NCBI GenBank assembly: GCA_003281795.1
Contig: QCAW01000012.1
Span: 1-33,877, forward strand
DNA length: 33,877 nucleotides
Origin: Pelagibacteraceae bacterium AG-345-F21
GTDB taxonomy: Bacteria > Pseudomonadota > Alphaproteobacteria > Pelagibacterales > Pelagibacteraceae
Direction of reading: 5' to 3'
Made by a program: the position numbers and the translations under genes
Notes under the pieces: generated by a model
What the model was told of the DNA's origin: nothing
The model's database searches: none
The model's input: only the letters and a program-made list of their open reading frames with translations
In this document: one piece after another, positions 9,202 to 18,414 of the stretch
How the letters are laid out: each line of letters opens with the position of its first letter
Numbering within the stretch: the stretch's first letter is position 1

Positions 9202-11121
9202 TTAGTTTAAGGGTAATTTATTTGATGTCATCATTTTTTTTATTAAATCTTCTCTTTTGATAGTCTCCTGCTTTTCGGAACCTAGTCTTCTTATAGTGAC
9301 AGTTTTATCTAAAGCTTCCTTTTTTCCACACACCATTATAATTGGAACTTTCGCTAAAGAATGTTCTCTTATTTTGTAACTTATTTTTTCGTTTCTTAAA
9401 TCCACTTCGCATTTTATACCTTCTTTAAATAAATCTTCAAATATTTTTTTTACATATTCATTATTCTCTTCTGCTATAGAACACACTACTGCTTGTGTAG
9501 GAGATAACCAAAAAGGCAATTTTCCAGCGTAGTTTTCAATTAGAATTCCGATAAACCTTTCTAAAGAACCAAACAGAGCTCTATGTAACATTACCGGAAC
9601 TTTTTTTGTTCCATCTTTATCAACAAATGTGGCGCCTAATCTATTAGGTAAATTTAAATCAACTTGTAGTGTACCACATTGCCAATCACGTCCAATAGCA
9701 TCTCTTAAAACAAATTCTATTTTTGGACCATAAAATGCTCCTTCTCCTTTGTTAATTGAATACTCAAGCTTTGATTTTTTAATAGCTGATAAGAGAGCAG
9801 CTTCAGATTTATCCCAAACACTATCATCTCCTACTCTTTTTTCTGGTCTATCTGAATATTTTAATATTACATTTTCAAAACCGAGAGCTTTATATATTTC
9901 TAAAATTAATTTCGTAACTTCGAGAGACTCTTGAGTTATCTGATCTTCAGTACAAAAAATATGTGCGTCGTCTTGAGTAAATGCTCTTACTCTAAGAAGC
10001 CCATGAAGTGCTCCGGACGGTTCATACCTGTGAACTTTTCCAAATTCTGATAATTTAAGAGGCAAATCTCTGTAACTTTTAAGCCCTTGATTAAATACTT
10101 GAACACATCCTGGGCAGTTCATTGGTTTTACCGCAAATGTTTTTTCATCTGGGGTTTCAGAAGTAAACATATGTTCACCAAATTTTTCCCAATGGCCAGA
10201 TTTTTCCCATAATGATTTGTCTAAAAGTTCAGGAGTATTAATTTCTTTATATCCAGCTAAACGCTGTTTCATTCTCATGTATTCGACTAATCTTTGAAAT
10301 AATGTCCATCCCTTTTCATGCCAAAAGACTGATCCGGGACTTTCTTCCCTAAAATGAAATAAATTCATTTCTTTTCCTAATTTTCTATGGTCTCTTTTTT
10401 CTGCTTCTTGAAGTCTATGTAAATAATCGTCTAACTCTTTCTTAGTGCTCCAACAAGTGCCATAAATTCTTTGAAGCATTTCATTATCTGAGTCACCTCT
10501 CCAATAAGCTCCTGAAACTTTTGTTAATTTAAAAGCTTTGCCAATTTTACCAGAAGAAGCTAAATGAGGACCTCTACACAAGTCATGCCAACTATCACCA
10601 TGATGATATACTGAAAGTTCTTCGTTTTTTGGAATGCTTTCAATGATTTCTGCTTTATAGGTCTCACCAATTTTTTTAAAATGAGAAATTGCTTTGTCTC
10701 TTTGCCAAACTTCTCTTCTTGTTTTCACATCTTTATCAATAATTTCTGACATTTTTTTTTCAATTTTTTTTAAATCATCTTCTGTAAATGGATCTTTTCT
10801 TGCAAAATCGTAAAAGAATCCATTTTCTATAACTGGACCAATAGTCACCTGGGTCCCAGGATAAAGTTCTTGAACAGCCATAGCCATAATATGTGCCGCA
10901 TCATGTCTTATAACTTCTAAGCCTTCTTTGTCTTTTGCAGTAATAATCTTTACGTTAGAGTCTGCTTTAATTTCATGACTTAAGTCTTTAAGCTGGCCAT
11001 TGACCTCCATAATTAGAGCATTTTTTTCCAAAGATTTACTAATTTTCTTTGTTAAATCGAAACCGTTAATCGATTTTGTAAAAGATATTTTTTTTCCATC
11101 TAATAATTGAACTTGTGGCAT
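9202..11121 (-). CDS. thrS: Threonine--tRNA ligase
   Basis: A 639-residue class II synthetase of normal length. The TGS domain (about residues 1-60) is followed by the editing domain, with RHDAAHIMAMAVQELYPG and SWHDLCRGPHLASSG, and then the catalytic core. Likely zinc ligands are the Cys in KPMNCPGCVQVF, the His in RAFTQDDAHIF and the His in PVMLHRALFGSLERF. The C-terminal anticodon-binding domain contains KVPIIMVCGKKEALDKTVTIRRLG. It follows a glycosyltransferase gene with no spacing (stop codon directly before its ATG) and leads into infC. No T-box or operator-like leader can exist in that zero-length gap, so any control must act from further upstream. Confidence 0.98.
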   Translation of the reverse strand: MPQVQLLDGKKISFTKSINGFDLTKKISKSLEKNALIMEVNGQLKDLSHEIKADSNVKIITAKDKEGLEVIRHDAAHIMAMAVQELYPGTQVTIGPVIENGFFYDFARKDPFTEDDLKKIEKKMSEIIDKDVKTRREVWQRDKAISHFKKIGETYKAEIIESIPKNEELSVYHHGDSWHDLCRGPHLASSGKIGKAFKLTKVSGAYWRGDSDNEMLQRIYGTCWSTKKELDDYLHRLQEAEKRDHRKLGKEMNLFHFREESPGSVFWHEKGWTLFQRLVEYMRMKQRLAGYKEINTPELLDKSLWEKSGHWEKFGEHMFTSETPDEKTFAVKPMNCPGCVQVFNQGLKSYRDLPLKLSEFGKVHRYEPSGALHGLLRVRAFTQDDAHIFCTEDQITQESLEVTKLILEIYKALGFENVILKYSDRPEKRVGDDSVWDKSEAALLSAIKKSKLEYSINKGEGAFYGPKIEFVLRDAIGRDWQCGTLQVDLNLPNRLGATFVDKDGTKKVPVMLHRALFGSLERFIGILIENYAGKLPFWLSPTQAVVCSIAEENNEYVKKIFEDLFKEGIKCEVDLRNEKISYKIREHSLAKVPIIMVCGKKEALDKTVTIRRLGSEKQETIKREDLIKKMMTSNKLPLN

Positions 11122-12279
11122 TTAGATATTCAGTAATTTTTTATATTCTCTTAAAGTTGAGTCACACATAGCTTCTACATCGTATTTTTTGGTAATATTT
11201 TTTCTACCTTCTTTGCCATAAGAGTCTAATACATCTTGATCTAATTGAATAACAGTATTTAAAGTTTTAGCAAGTTCTCGAGGATCGTTATGCTTGTATA
11301 AAAAACCTGTTTTTTTGTTTATTATCGTTTCTTTAGAACCTCCAATATCGCTCGCTATAATAAGTTTAGCCATTGCTTGAGCTTCAACTGAGACTCTTCC
11401 AAATGCTTCGGGTTCTATAGAAGCAGAAACAATTACGTCAGATAATGAATAGGCAATAGGCATTTCCTTACAATGTTCGATAAATTTTATTTTTTGATTT
11501 AATCTATACCTTTGAACTAAATTATTAAGTTTTTTTTTATACACTTTTCTCCCTTGATCTGAACCAAGTATTACTGCTTGAAAATTTGATATATTATAAT
11601 CTTCAACTAATATGTTTAAAGCTTCAATAAAATTTTCTTGACCTTTCCAAACAGTTAATCTACCCGGCATAAGTATGGTAAATTTTCCTGGATCAAGACC
11701 CCAGTCCTTTTTTACATTTTCTAGTTTTAAAATTGAAATATTTTTTTTATTAAAATAGTCTAGATTGATTCCTCTAAAAATAACTCTTAATTTTTTCTTT
11801 TTACTTAAATGCTCACTATAGTTTTCATTGATATGCTTAAAAATAAAATTAGACCCTGCGATTGTTAAATTTGATTTAAGCATTATGCTATTATAAAGTT
11901 TTTTCAATTTATTTTTAAAATTATAGGTCCCGTGAAATGTAGTTATGAACACTCTTCTAGTTATTAAACAAGCAAAATAACAAGACCAAGCTGGTGCTCG
12001 ACTTCTCGCATGAATAATGTTTATGTTGTTTAATAAAATATACAAAGATAAGACAATTGTGTTAAACAAAATTAGAAATGGATTTTTTGAATGAACAGGC
12101 AACAGAAGCACTTTTACTTTATTCTTTTTTACAAATTTTAATAATTGTCCTCCAGAAGTAGCGATAAATGAAACGCAATCTTTCTCTTTTAAAAAGTGAG
12201 CAAGATCATAACATCCTGTTTCAGCTCCTCCGTACCCCAATTTAGGAATTACTTGAAGTACTTTGATTTTTATGGCCAT
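11122..12279 (-). CDS. GT-B fold glycosyltransferase (GT4-like)
   Basis: A 385-residue retaining glycosyltransferase. The N-terminal Rossmann-like half opens with VIPKLGYGGAETGCYDLA, typical of GT4. The C-terminal half has ILMPGRLTVWKGQENFIEAL and the donor-binding region EPEAFGRVSVEAQAMAK, an E-x7-E motif, then ASDIGGSKETI and NKKTGFLY. There is no signal peptide; a hydrophobic stretch near residues 65-85 may associate with the inner membrane. Likely products are lipopolysaccharide or another envelope glycan; the donor sugar cannot be told. It is the first gene of the minus-strand block that continues into thrS, an odd companion. Its ATG is 34 bases from the divergent hydrolase start, so both promoters share that short gap. 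Confidence 0.88.
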   Translation of the reverse strand: MAIKIKVLQVIPKLGYGGAETGCYDLAHFLKEKDCVSFIATSGGQLLKFVKKNKVKVLLLPVHSKNPFLILFNTIVLSLYILLNNINIIHARSRAPAWSCYFACLITRRVFITTFHGTYNFKNKLKKLYNSIMLKSNLTIAGSNFIFKHINENYSEHLSKKKKLRVIFRGINLDYFNKKNISILKLENVKKDWGLDPGKFTILMPGRLTVWKGQENFIEALNILVEDYNISNFQAVILGSDQGRKVYKKKLNNLVQRYRLNQKIKFIEHCKEMPIAYSLSDVIVSASIEPEAFGRVSVEAQAMAKLIIASDIGGSKETIINKKTGFLYKHNDPRELAKTLNTVIQLDQDVLDSYGKEGRKNITKKYDVEAMCDSTLREYKKLLNI

Positions 12280-12288
12280 ATTTTAATA

Positions 12289-12294
12289 TATAAT
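12289..12294 (+). promoter_or_regulatory. Possible -10 element for the hydrolase gene in a 34-base divergent gap
   Basis: TATAAT ends 19 bases before the hydrolase ATG. No convincing -35 box stands upstream; that position would fall inside the divergent glycosyltransferase gene. The whole gap is A/T, so a match by chance is quite possible. The minus-strand block must also start its transcription here or from within the hydrolase gene. Confidence 0.25.
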
Positions 12295-12313
12295 AACAAA
12301 TTAAAATACTTAT

Positions 12314-13069
12314 ATGAAAAAATTTAAATATTTGAAAATTTCAAACTCAAAAAAGCTTAGATATATAGACAATTATTTTAAAAAAAAACTATATATAATT
12401 TTTCTTCCCGGATTTATGTCTGATATTGATGGAAAAAAACCAACAGCTTTTAAAAATTACGCAGTTAAAAATAAATTGGGGTTTTTAGCTATTGAATATT
12501 CTGGTCATGGTAAGTCATCAGGTAGTTTTACAAAAGGAAATATAACGGGTTGGTCTATCGATGCTAAAAATTCAATTAAAAAAATCGTAAAAAAAAATAA
12601 ATTTATACTTATAGGTTCTAGCATGGGCGCTTGGATTGCTGTAAATCAATTTAAACATTTTAAAAATCAAATTTTAGGATTTGTTGGAATAGGCTCTGCT
12701 CCTGAGTTTCTTGAAAGGTTAATGTGGAAAAAGTTTCCAAAAAAAACAAAAAATGAAATTATTACTAAAGGATTAAGTGTTATTAAAAATGGAAAATATA
12801 AGTATCCTATTACTGCTCAACTAATAAAAGACGGAAGAAAAAATAAAATCTTATCTAAAAAATTAAGATCAAAAATCAAAGTAATTATGGTTCATGGCAA
12901 TAAAGATGAGGTTGTGCCTGTATCTTTTTCAAGAAAAATTCTTTCAATATTTCCAAATGCACAAAAAAAATTAGTGATAATTAGAAGTGGTGACCACAGT
13001 TTATCAAATCGAAATCACCTAAGAAAAATAATTAAAGAACTAAACAATATTGTTAAAGATATAGTTTAA
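12314..13069 (+). CDS. Alpha/beta hydrolase, serine esterase/thioesterase type
   Basis: A 251-residue cytosolic alpha/beta-hydrolase. After strand YIIFLPGF, which supplies the oxyanion-hole region, comes YSGHGKSSG and the nucleophile elbow GSSMGAW with Ser103. The acid is probably Asp198 in VHGNKDEVVPV and the base His228 in SGDHSL. It is closest in pattern to small acyl-protein thioesterase/ABHD10-like or YqiA-like esterases; the substrate is unknown. It stands alone on the plus strand between two minus-strand blocks. Its last 30 bases overlap the end of the SDR gene tail to tail. Confidence 0.85.
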   Translation: MKKFKYLKISNSKKLRYIDNYFKKKLYIIFLPGFMSDIDGKKPTAFKNYAVKNKLGFLAIEYSGHGKSSGSFTKGNITGWSIDAKNSIKKIVKKNKFILIGSSMGAWIAVNQFKHFKNQILGFVGIGSAPEFLERLMWKKFPKKTKNEIITKGLSVIKNGKYKYPITAQLIKDGRKNKILSKKLRSKIKVIMVHGNKDEVVPVSFSRKILSIFPNAQKKLVIIRSGDHSLSNRNHLRKIIKELNNIVKDIV

Positions 13070-13918
13070 TCCTTCAACATAAGTCGGGTATTTTAATTTG
13101 TAATTAAAAAATTCTTTCATTTTTTTATTATCTACTTTTTTTGAGTCTTTATAAAAATTTTTCAACATTTCACTTTCTAATTCGTGAACTCCAGTAGTTT
13201 TTGGTTTTTCAATCTTAAGTAACCTAGATCCGTAAGAAACTAATTCTTCCTGAGACGCTGGCTTATCATCAGAAATATTATATATTTCATTTTTTTTAAA
13301 TTTATCAAGGGATTTAAATAAAATATTCGCAATATCTTGTAGGTGTATTCTTGAAAAAAAATGATTTTCTTTGCTAACAAGTTGTACTTCTCCAAGTTTA
13401 AGTCTTTTAAGAATATTAAGTTCGTTAGAGTAAATTCCAGAAAGCCTAAATATTTGTAAAGGCAAGTTAAACTTTGATGCTAAATTTTGCCAAGATTTTT
13501 CAGCTTTTAATCTATTAATGCCATTCAGAGAAGAGGGTCTTGTTTTGCTTTTTTCATTAACCCACTCTCCATTATGGTTGCCATAAACACTCGTTGCAGA
13601 AAGATATGTTATCCATTTGCAATTATTCAATTCTTTAAAAGTTTGTTCAAAATATTTAATTACAATATCATCTCCATTAATAGGTGGAATCGAAACTAGT
13701 ATGTAATCAGCGGATTTGATTTCATTTACGACTTCTTTATCAATATTTTGTTCATTAAACTGATATGAATTAAATTGTATTTTTTCAAAAGTTACCTGAC
13801 CTGTTTCTTTCCTGGACGTAATACTAAGATCTATTTCAATTTTCTCAGAATTAATTTTATTAATAAAATTTTTTGCTACTTGGCCAAATCCAAAGCAAAA
13901 AATTTTGATTTTACTCAT
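13040..13918 (-). CDS. SDR-superfamily NAD(P)-binding protein (YeeZ-like epimerase/dehydratase)
   Basis: A 292-residue Rossmann protein of the extended/atypical SDR group. The dinucleotide-binding loop near the N-terminus is FGFGQVAKNF. ADYILVSIPP and the active-site region WITYLSATSVYGNHNGEWVNE follow, with NRLKAEK about 25 residues later and IFRLSGIYS further on. It resembles E. coli YeeZ, whose substrate is unknown. Its ATG overlaps the gltB stop by one base (TAATG), so it is the third gene of the gltD-gltB operon. A link to nitrogen metabolism is only positional. The final 30 bases overlap the opposing hydrolase gene. Confidence 0.8.
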   Translation of the reverse strand: MSKIKIFCFGFGQVAKNFINKINSEKIEIDLSITSRKETGQVTFEKIQFNSYQFNEQNIDKEVVNEIKSADYILVSIPPINGDDIVIKYFEQTFKELNNCKWITYLSATSVYGNHNGEWVNEKSKTRPSSLNGINRLKAEKSWQNLASKFNLPLQIFRLSGIYSNELNILKRLKLGEVQLVSKENHFFSRIHLQDIANILFKSLDKFKKNEIYNISDDKPASQEELVSYGSRLLKIEKPKTTGVHELESEMLKNFYKDSKKVDNKKMKEFFNYKLKYPTYVEGLNYIFNNIV

Positions 13919-16900
13919 TAACCCGCTTTCTTTGATTGTAATTTGAAGCTAATTGGATTGTCTAGCTTATCAAGCATTTCTATAGGACAAACCTGTTTAA
14001 AATTTTTTAATTCAGACTCAAAATCATTTAATATTTTTTTAGCAATTTTTGAGTCGGTTTTGGTTAAAAATTCATTTAATTTTTCTTTTAAAAATTGTTT
14101 CCAAAAATCAGTTTCTAATGATTGCCAAATTATTGAGGTAGGGTTAACGTATTTTTCAAAATTATTTTCTTTGTCATACACGAATGCCATTCCCCCGGTC
14201 ATTCCTGCTCCAAAATTGTCCCCAACTTGTCCTAATATAATTGCAGTACCGCCTGTCATATATTCACATCCATGAGCTCCGCAGCCCTCGACAACTGCTA
14301 AGCTGCCAGAATTTCTAACAGCAAATCTCTCTCCGGCTTGGCCAGAAGCAAAAAGTTCGCCTGATGTAGCTCCATAAAGAACTGTGTTACCAATAATTGT
14401 ATTGAGATCAGAAGCTAAACTGCTTTTTGAAGATGGTTTTACAATAATTTTACCTCCTGATAAGCCTTTGCCGACATAGTCGTTGCAGTCACCTTCTACT
14501 GTCAAACTTATACCTTTTGTTAAAAAAGCTCCTAAAGATTGTCCTGCAGATCCAATTAATTTTATATTTAGAGTATTGTCTGTTAGTTTTCCATTGCCAA
14601 ATTTTTTATATACATAATGAGAAAGTCTTGTTCCAACTGATCTAAAAGTATTTTCAATTTTATACTCAAAGAAATTTTTTTCTTTTATATTAATTTTTTC
14701 TTTAATATCTAACCAGATTTTCTCGTCTAGTGTCTCTGGAACTTTATTAATATGCTTATCTTTACAATATCTTAGGTTTTCACCTGGATCAGCTTGAACT
14801 AATAGTGGATTTAAATCGAGATCATCTAGATTAGATGCGCCTTTATTTACTTGAGTTAATAAATCTGTTCGTCCTATAATTTCTTTAATAGATTTAAATC
14901 CAAGAGATGCTAATATTTCTCTTACCTCAGTCGCTACAAACTTAAATAAATTTACTACTTTTTCTGGGGTTCCATTAAATTTTGCTCTTAATAAGGTGTC
15001 CTGACTACATACCCCAACAGGACAAGTGTTAGAATGACATTGTCTTACCATTATACACCCCATGGCTACTAAAGATGAGGTGCCTAAACCATATTCCTCT
15101 GCTCCCATCATTGCTGCAACTACAACATCTCTTCCAGTTTTTAAACCTCCATCAGTTCTCAGTGTAACGTTGTGTCTTAAGTTATTTAATGTCAAAATTT
15201 GATTTACTTCAGTAAGTCCCATTTCCCAAGGTATTCCAGCATACTTAATACTTGTTTGTGGACTTGCACCAGTTCCTCCAGAGTGACCAGAAATTAAAAT
15301 TATATCAGCTTTCGCTTTAGCAACTCCAGCTGCAATGGTGCCTATTCCTGTTGAAGCTACTAGCTTGACTCCAACTCTTGCGCCTGGATTGATTTGTTTT
15401 AAATCGTAAATCAATTGAGCCAAGTCTTCGATAGAATATATATCATGGTGAGGCGGAGGAGATATTAAAGTTACTCCAGGTGTAGAGTGTCTTAACCTAG
15501 CTATTTCATTTGTAACCTTAAATCCAGGCAATTGCCCACCCTCTCCTGGCTTTGCGCCTTGAGCAATTTTAATTTCTATTTCATTAGCATTATTTAAATA
15601 GTCAACTGTAACACCAAATCTTGCTGAGGCTATTTGTTTAACTCTTGAGTTGGAACTATCGCCATTAGAAAGAACTTTAAACCTTTTAGAGTCTTCCCCT
15701 CCTTCTCCACTACATGATGCTCCTTTTATTCTATTCATTCCTATTGCTAATGTTTCATGGGCTTCAGCTGATAAAGCTCCATGAGACATGCTCCCGCTGC
15801 CAAATCTTTTTAAAATTTCCTCTAACGGTTCAACTTCGTCAACATTTTTTGAATTTTGAATTTTTTTAAATTCTAATAAGTCTCTGATATTTATTGGAGG
15901 TAAGCTCTGTATCCCGGAAGAATATTTTTTGTACTGGTCATAGGATCCAGTTGTTACTGCGCTCTGTAAAAGATGAATAAGTTTGCCTTGATGCTGGTGA
16001 TCTTCTCCACTTTTTCTATATCTATAGAGACCTCCTATAGGTAAAGAAAAAACATTTTTTGAATTAAATTTTTCATGCAATTCTTTAATTTTTTTCTCAA
16101 TTCCTATTATGCCTATACCTGATATTCTCGAGGACATCCCAGAAAAATAATCTGAAACTATCGCCCTGCTTAATCCGACTGCTTCAAAGTTACAACCTCC
16201 TCTATATGAACTAATTACCGAAATACCCATCTTAGACATAATCTTTAATAATCCTGCATCAATAGATTTTTTGAATTTAATCACACAGCTTTCAAAATCA
16301 GATTTTCCAAATAATTTTTTCTCAAACCTTTGATAGATGCTATCTATTGCTAAATATGGATTTACAGTTGTTGCGCCGACTCCAATTAAAACAGCAAATG
16401 AGTGAGTATCTAGCGCATCGGAACACTCCACATTTAAAGAACAGTATCCTCTCAAACCTAATTTTACCAAATGAGAATGTATTGCTCCTGTAGCTAAAAT
16501 ACTTGGTATACTTGCTTTTTGATTAGTTATATTTTTATCAGACAGTATTAAGCAAGAACTGCCCTCTCTAACATAAGTTTCGGCTTCTTCCCTAATATTT
16601 TCTATTCTATCCTTTAATGAAGATGAAATATCAAAAGTACAATCAATAATTTTAGTTTTTTTACCAAAAAACTTTTTAAATTTTTTTAATTGAGAATTTG
16701 TAAGTATAGGACTATCTAATACATAAATATTTTCCTCTGTTAAATTATCAAAATCTAAAATATTTCCTAAGTTTCCAAATCTAGTTTTCAAACTCATTAC
16801 CTTGTTTTCTCTGAGCGAGTCTATTGGAGGGTTTGTGACCTGACTAAAATTTTGTCTAAAATAATGTGATACCGGTCTATAATGACTAGATAAAACAGCC

Positions 16901-18414
16901 ACAGGGGTGTCATCTCCCATTGAACCCGAAGCTTCTTTGCCTTCTTCGGCCATTGGATGTAATATTAATTCTAAATCCTCAATACTTAAACCAGATAGAT
17001 ACTGTCTTTTTCTTAAGTCTTCGCTTGTAAAATTAGGTTTTTCATCTTCGTTTGAAATTTTTTTATCTAAATCAATTATCTGCTTAGAATATTTTTTATA
17101 ATCTTTTGCTAGCAAATCTTTTATAGCTTTATCTTTAAATAATTTTCCTTTTTTTAGATCTATAGCAATAATTTGACCTGGACCTAACTTGCCTTTTTCA
17201 ACAATCTTTTCTTCAGGAATGCTAATCATGCCAGTTTCTGAACCTGCGAAAAATAAATTATCTGAAGTAATTGAGTACCTTAAGGGTCTTAATCCGTTCC
17301 TATCTGATGAGGCTAGAACCCACTTAGCGTCAGTAGCGCAAATTGCAGCTGGACCATCCCAAGGTTCGATCGTACTATTAAGAAAATTAAATAAATCTTG
17401 ATGATTTTTAGGAACTGTTTTACTCCTTTTAGACCAAGCGTCTGGTATCATCATCAGCTTTATTAAAGGAGCCAATTTTCCAGAGTGAACTAGTAATTCA
17501 AAAACGTTATCAAGTGCACCTGAATCTGATGTGCTTCTTATCACTGGTTTCAGATCTTTTACATTTTTAAATAAAGAACTTGACATATCCTGTTCATGAA
17601 TTTTCATCCAATTAATATTACCTTTAAGGGTATTAATTTCTCCATTATGAGCTAATGTTCTAAAAGGTTGCGCTAAATCCCAACTTGGAAAAGTGTTGGT
17701 TGAATATCTTTGGTGAAATACTGCAAATCTTGATGTTAACTTTTTATCGTTAAGATCAAGGTAAAAATCTGAAAGCATTTCAGCTAAAAACATTCCTTTA
17801 TAAACAATCGACCTTGAGCTAAAAGAACATATATAAAAATCTTTAAGTTGGCTTTCTCTTGCAATCTTTTCTATTTTTTTTCGTGTTTCAAAAAGATCTC
17901 TCTCAAGGTCATTGGTCTCTAAATCATTGTTTTTTTTGAACATAACCTGAGCAATTTCTGGTCTGCTTTGGTCTGCTGTTTTACCAAGAACGTTTGGATT
18001 AATTGGAACTTGTCTCCAGCCATAAATATAATAATTATTATCTAATAAAGCTGACTCGATTATTTCTCTACACTTTTCTTGCTCTGAGTAATCAGTTCGT
18101 GGCAAAAAAACCATGCCTACACAAATTCTTCTATCTTTGTCCGGAGAGTGTCCAGTTGATAAAATTTTTTCTTTAAAAAAATCAGGTGCAATTTCGATTT
18201 GAATTCCTGCTCCATCTCCTGATTTGCCATCAGCGTCGACAGCGCCTCTGTGCCAAATAGCTTTTAATGCTTCAATTCCATGTTCAACAATCTTTCTTGA
18301 CTTTTTTCCGTCAGTCGCAGCTATTAATCCTACGCCACAAGCATCATGCTCCATATCAGAACTATAATTATGAGTTTGTTCTAAAAGTAATTTATTTTTT
18401 TTATAATTTTTCAT
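13918..18414 (-). CDS. gltB: Glutamate synthase [NADPH], large subunit
   Basis: A 1498-residue alpha subunit that releases ammonia from glutamine and adds it to 2-oxoglutarate to give glutamate. The class II glutaminase domain begins at Cys26 (DACGVGLIA), the residue exposed after removal of a 25-residue propeptide. The central domain and the FMN-binding synthase domain follow (SPPPHHDIYSIEDLAQLI, VKLVASTGIGTIAAGVAKA, SGHSGGTGASP). The [3Fe-4S] ligands are Cys1120, Cys1126 and Cys1131 in CIMVRQCHSNTC. The C-terminal beta-helix has repeated GxxxG-type turns. The ATG directly follows the gltD stop codon. Length and motifs are complete. Confidence 0.98.
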   Translation of the reverse strand: MKNYKKNKLLLEQTHNYSSDMEHDACGVGLIAATDGKKSRKIVEHGIEALKAIWHRGAVDADGKSGDGAGIQIEIAPDFFKEKILSTGHSPDKDRRICVGMVFLPRTDYSEQEKCREIIESALLDNNYYIYGWRQVPINPNVLGKTADQSRPEIAQVMFKKNNDLETNDLERDLFETRKKIEKIARESQLKDFYICSFSSRSIVYKGMFLAEMLSDFYLDLNDKKLTSRFAVFHQRYSTNTFPSWDLAQPFRTLAHNGEINTLKGNINWMKIHEQDMSSSLFKNVKDLKPVIRSTSDSGALDNVFELLVHSGKLAPLIKLMMIPDAWSKRSKTVPKNHQDLFNFLNSTIEPWDGPAAICATDAKWVLASSDRNGLRPLRYSITSDNLFFAGSETGMISIPEEKIVEKGKLGPGQIIAIDLKKGKLFKDKAIKDLLAKDYKKYSKQIIDLDKKISNEDEKPNFTSEDLRKRQYLSGLSIEDLELILHPMAEEGKEASGSMGDDTPVAVLSSHYRPVSHYFRQNFSQVTNPPIDSLRENKVMSLKTRFGNLGNILDFDNLTEENIYVLDSPILTNSQLKKFKKFFGKKTKIIDCTFDISSSLKDRIENIREEAETYVREGSSCLILSDKNITNQKASIPSILATGAIHSHLVKLGLRGYCSLNVECSDALDTHSFAVLIGVGATTVNPYLAIDSIYQRFEKKLFGKSDFESCVIKFKKSIDAGLLKIMSKMGISVISSYRGGCNFEAVGLSRAIVSDYFSGMSSRISGIGIIGIEKKIKELHEKFNSKNVFSLPIGGLYRYRKSGEDHQHQGKLIHLLQSAVTTGSYDQYKKYSSGIQSLPPINIRDLLEFKKIQNSKNVDEVEPLEEILKRFGSGSMSHGALSAEAHETLAIGMNRIKGASCSGEGGEDSKRFKVLSNGDSSNSRVKQIASARFGVTVDYLNNANEIEIKIAQGAKPGEGGQLPGFKVTNEIARLRHSTPGVTLISPPPHHDIYSIEDLAQLIYDLKQINPGARVGVKLVASTGIGTIAAGVAKAKADIILISGHSGGTGASPQTSIKYAGIPWEMGLTEVNQILTLNNLRHNVTLRTDGGLKTGRDVVVAAMMGAEEYGLGTSSLVAMGCIMVRQCHSNTCPVGVCSQDTLLRAKFNGTPEKVVNLFKFVATEVREILASLGFKSIKEIIGRTDLLTQVNKGASNLDDLDLNPLLVQADPGENLRYCKDKHINKVPETLDEKIWLDIKEKINIKEKNFFEYKIENTFRSVGTRLSHYVYKKFGNGKLTDNTLNIKLIGSAGQSLGAFLTKGISLTVEGDCNDYVGKGLSGGKIIVKPSSKSSLASDLNTIIGNTVLYGATSGELFASGQAGERFAVRNSGSLAVVEGCGAHGCEYMTGGTAIILGQVGDNFGAGMTGGMAFVYDKENNFEKYVNPTSIIWQSLETDFWKQFLKEKLNEFLTKTDSKIAKKILNDFESELKNFKQVCPIEMLDKLDNPISFKLQSKKAG

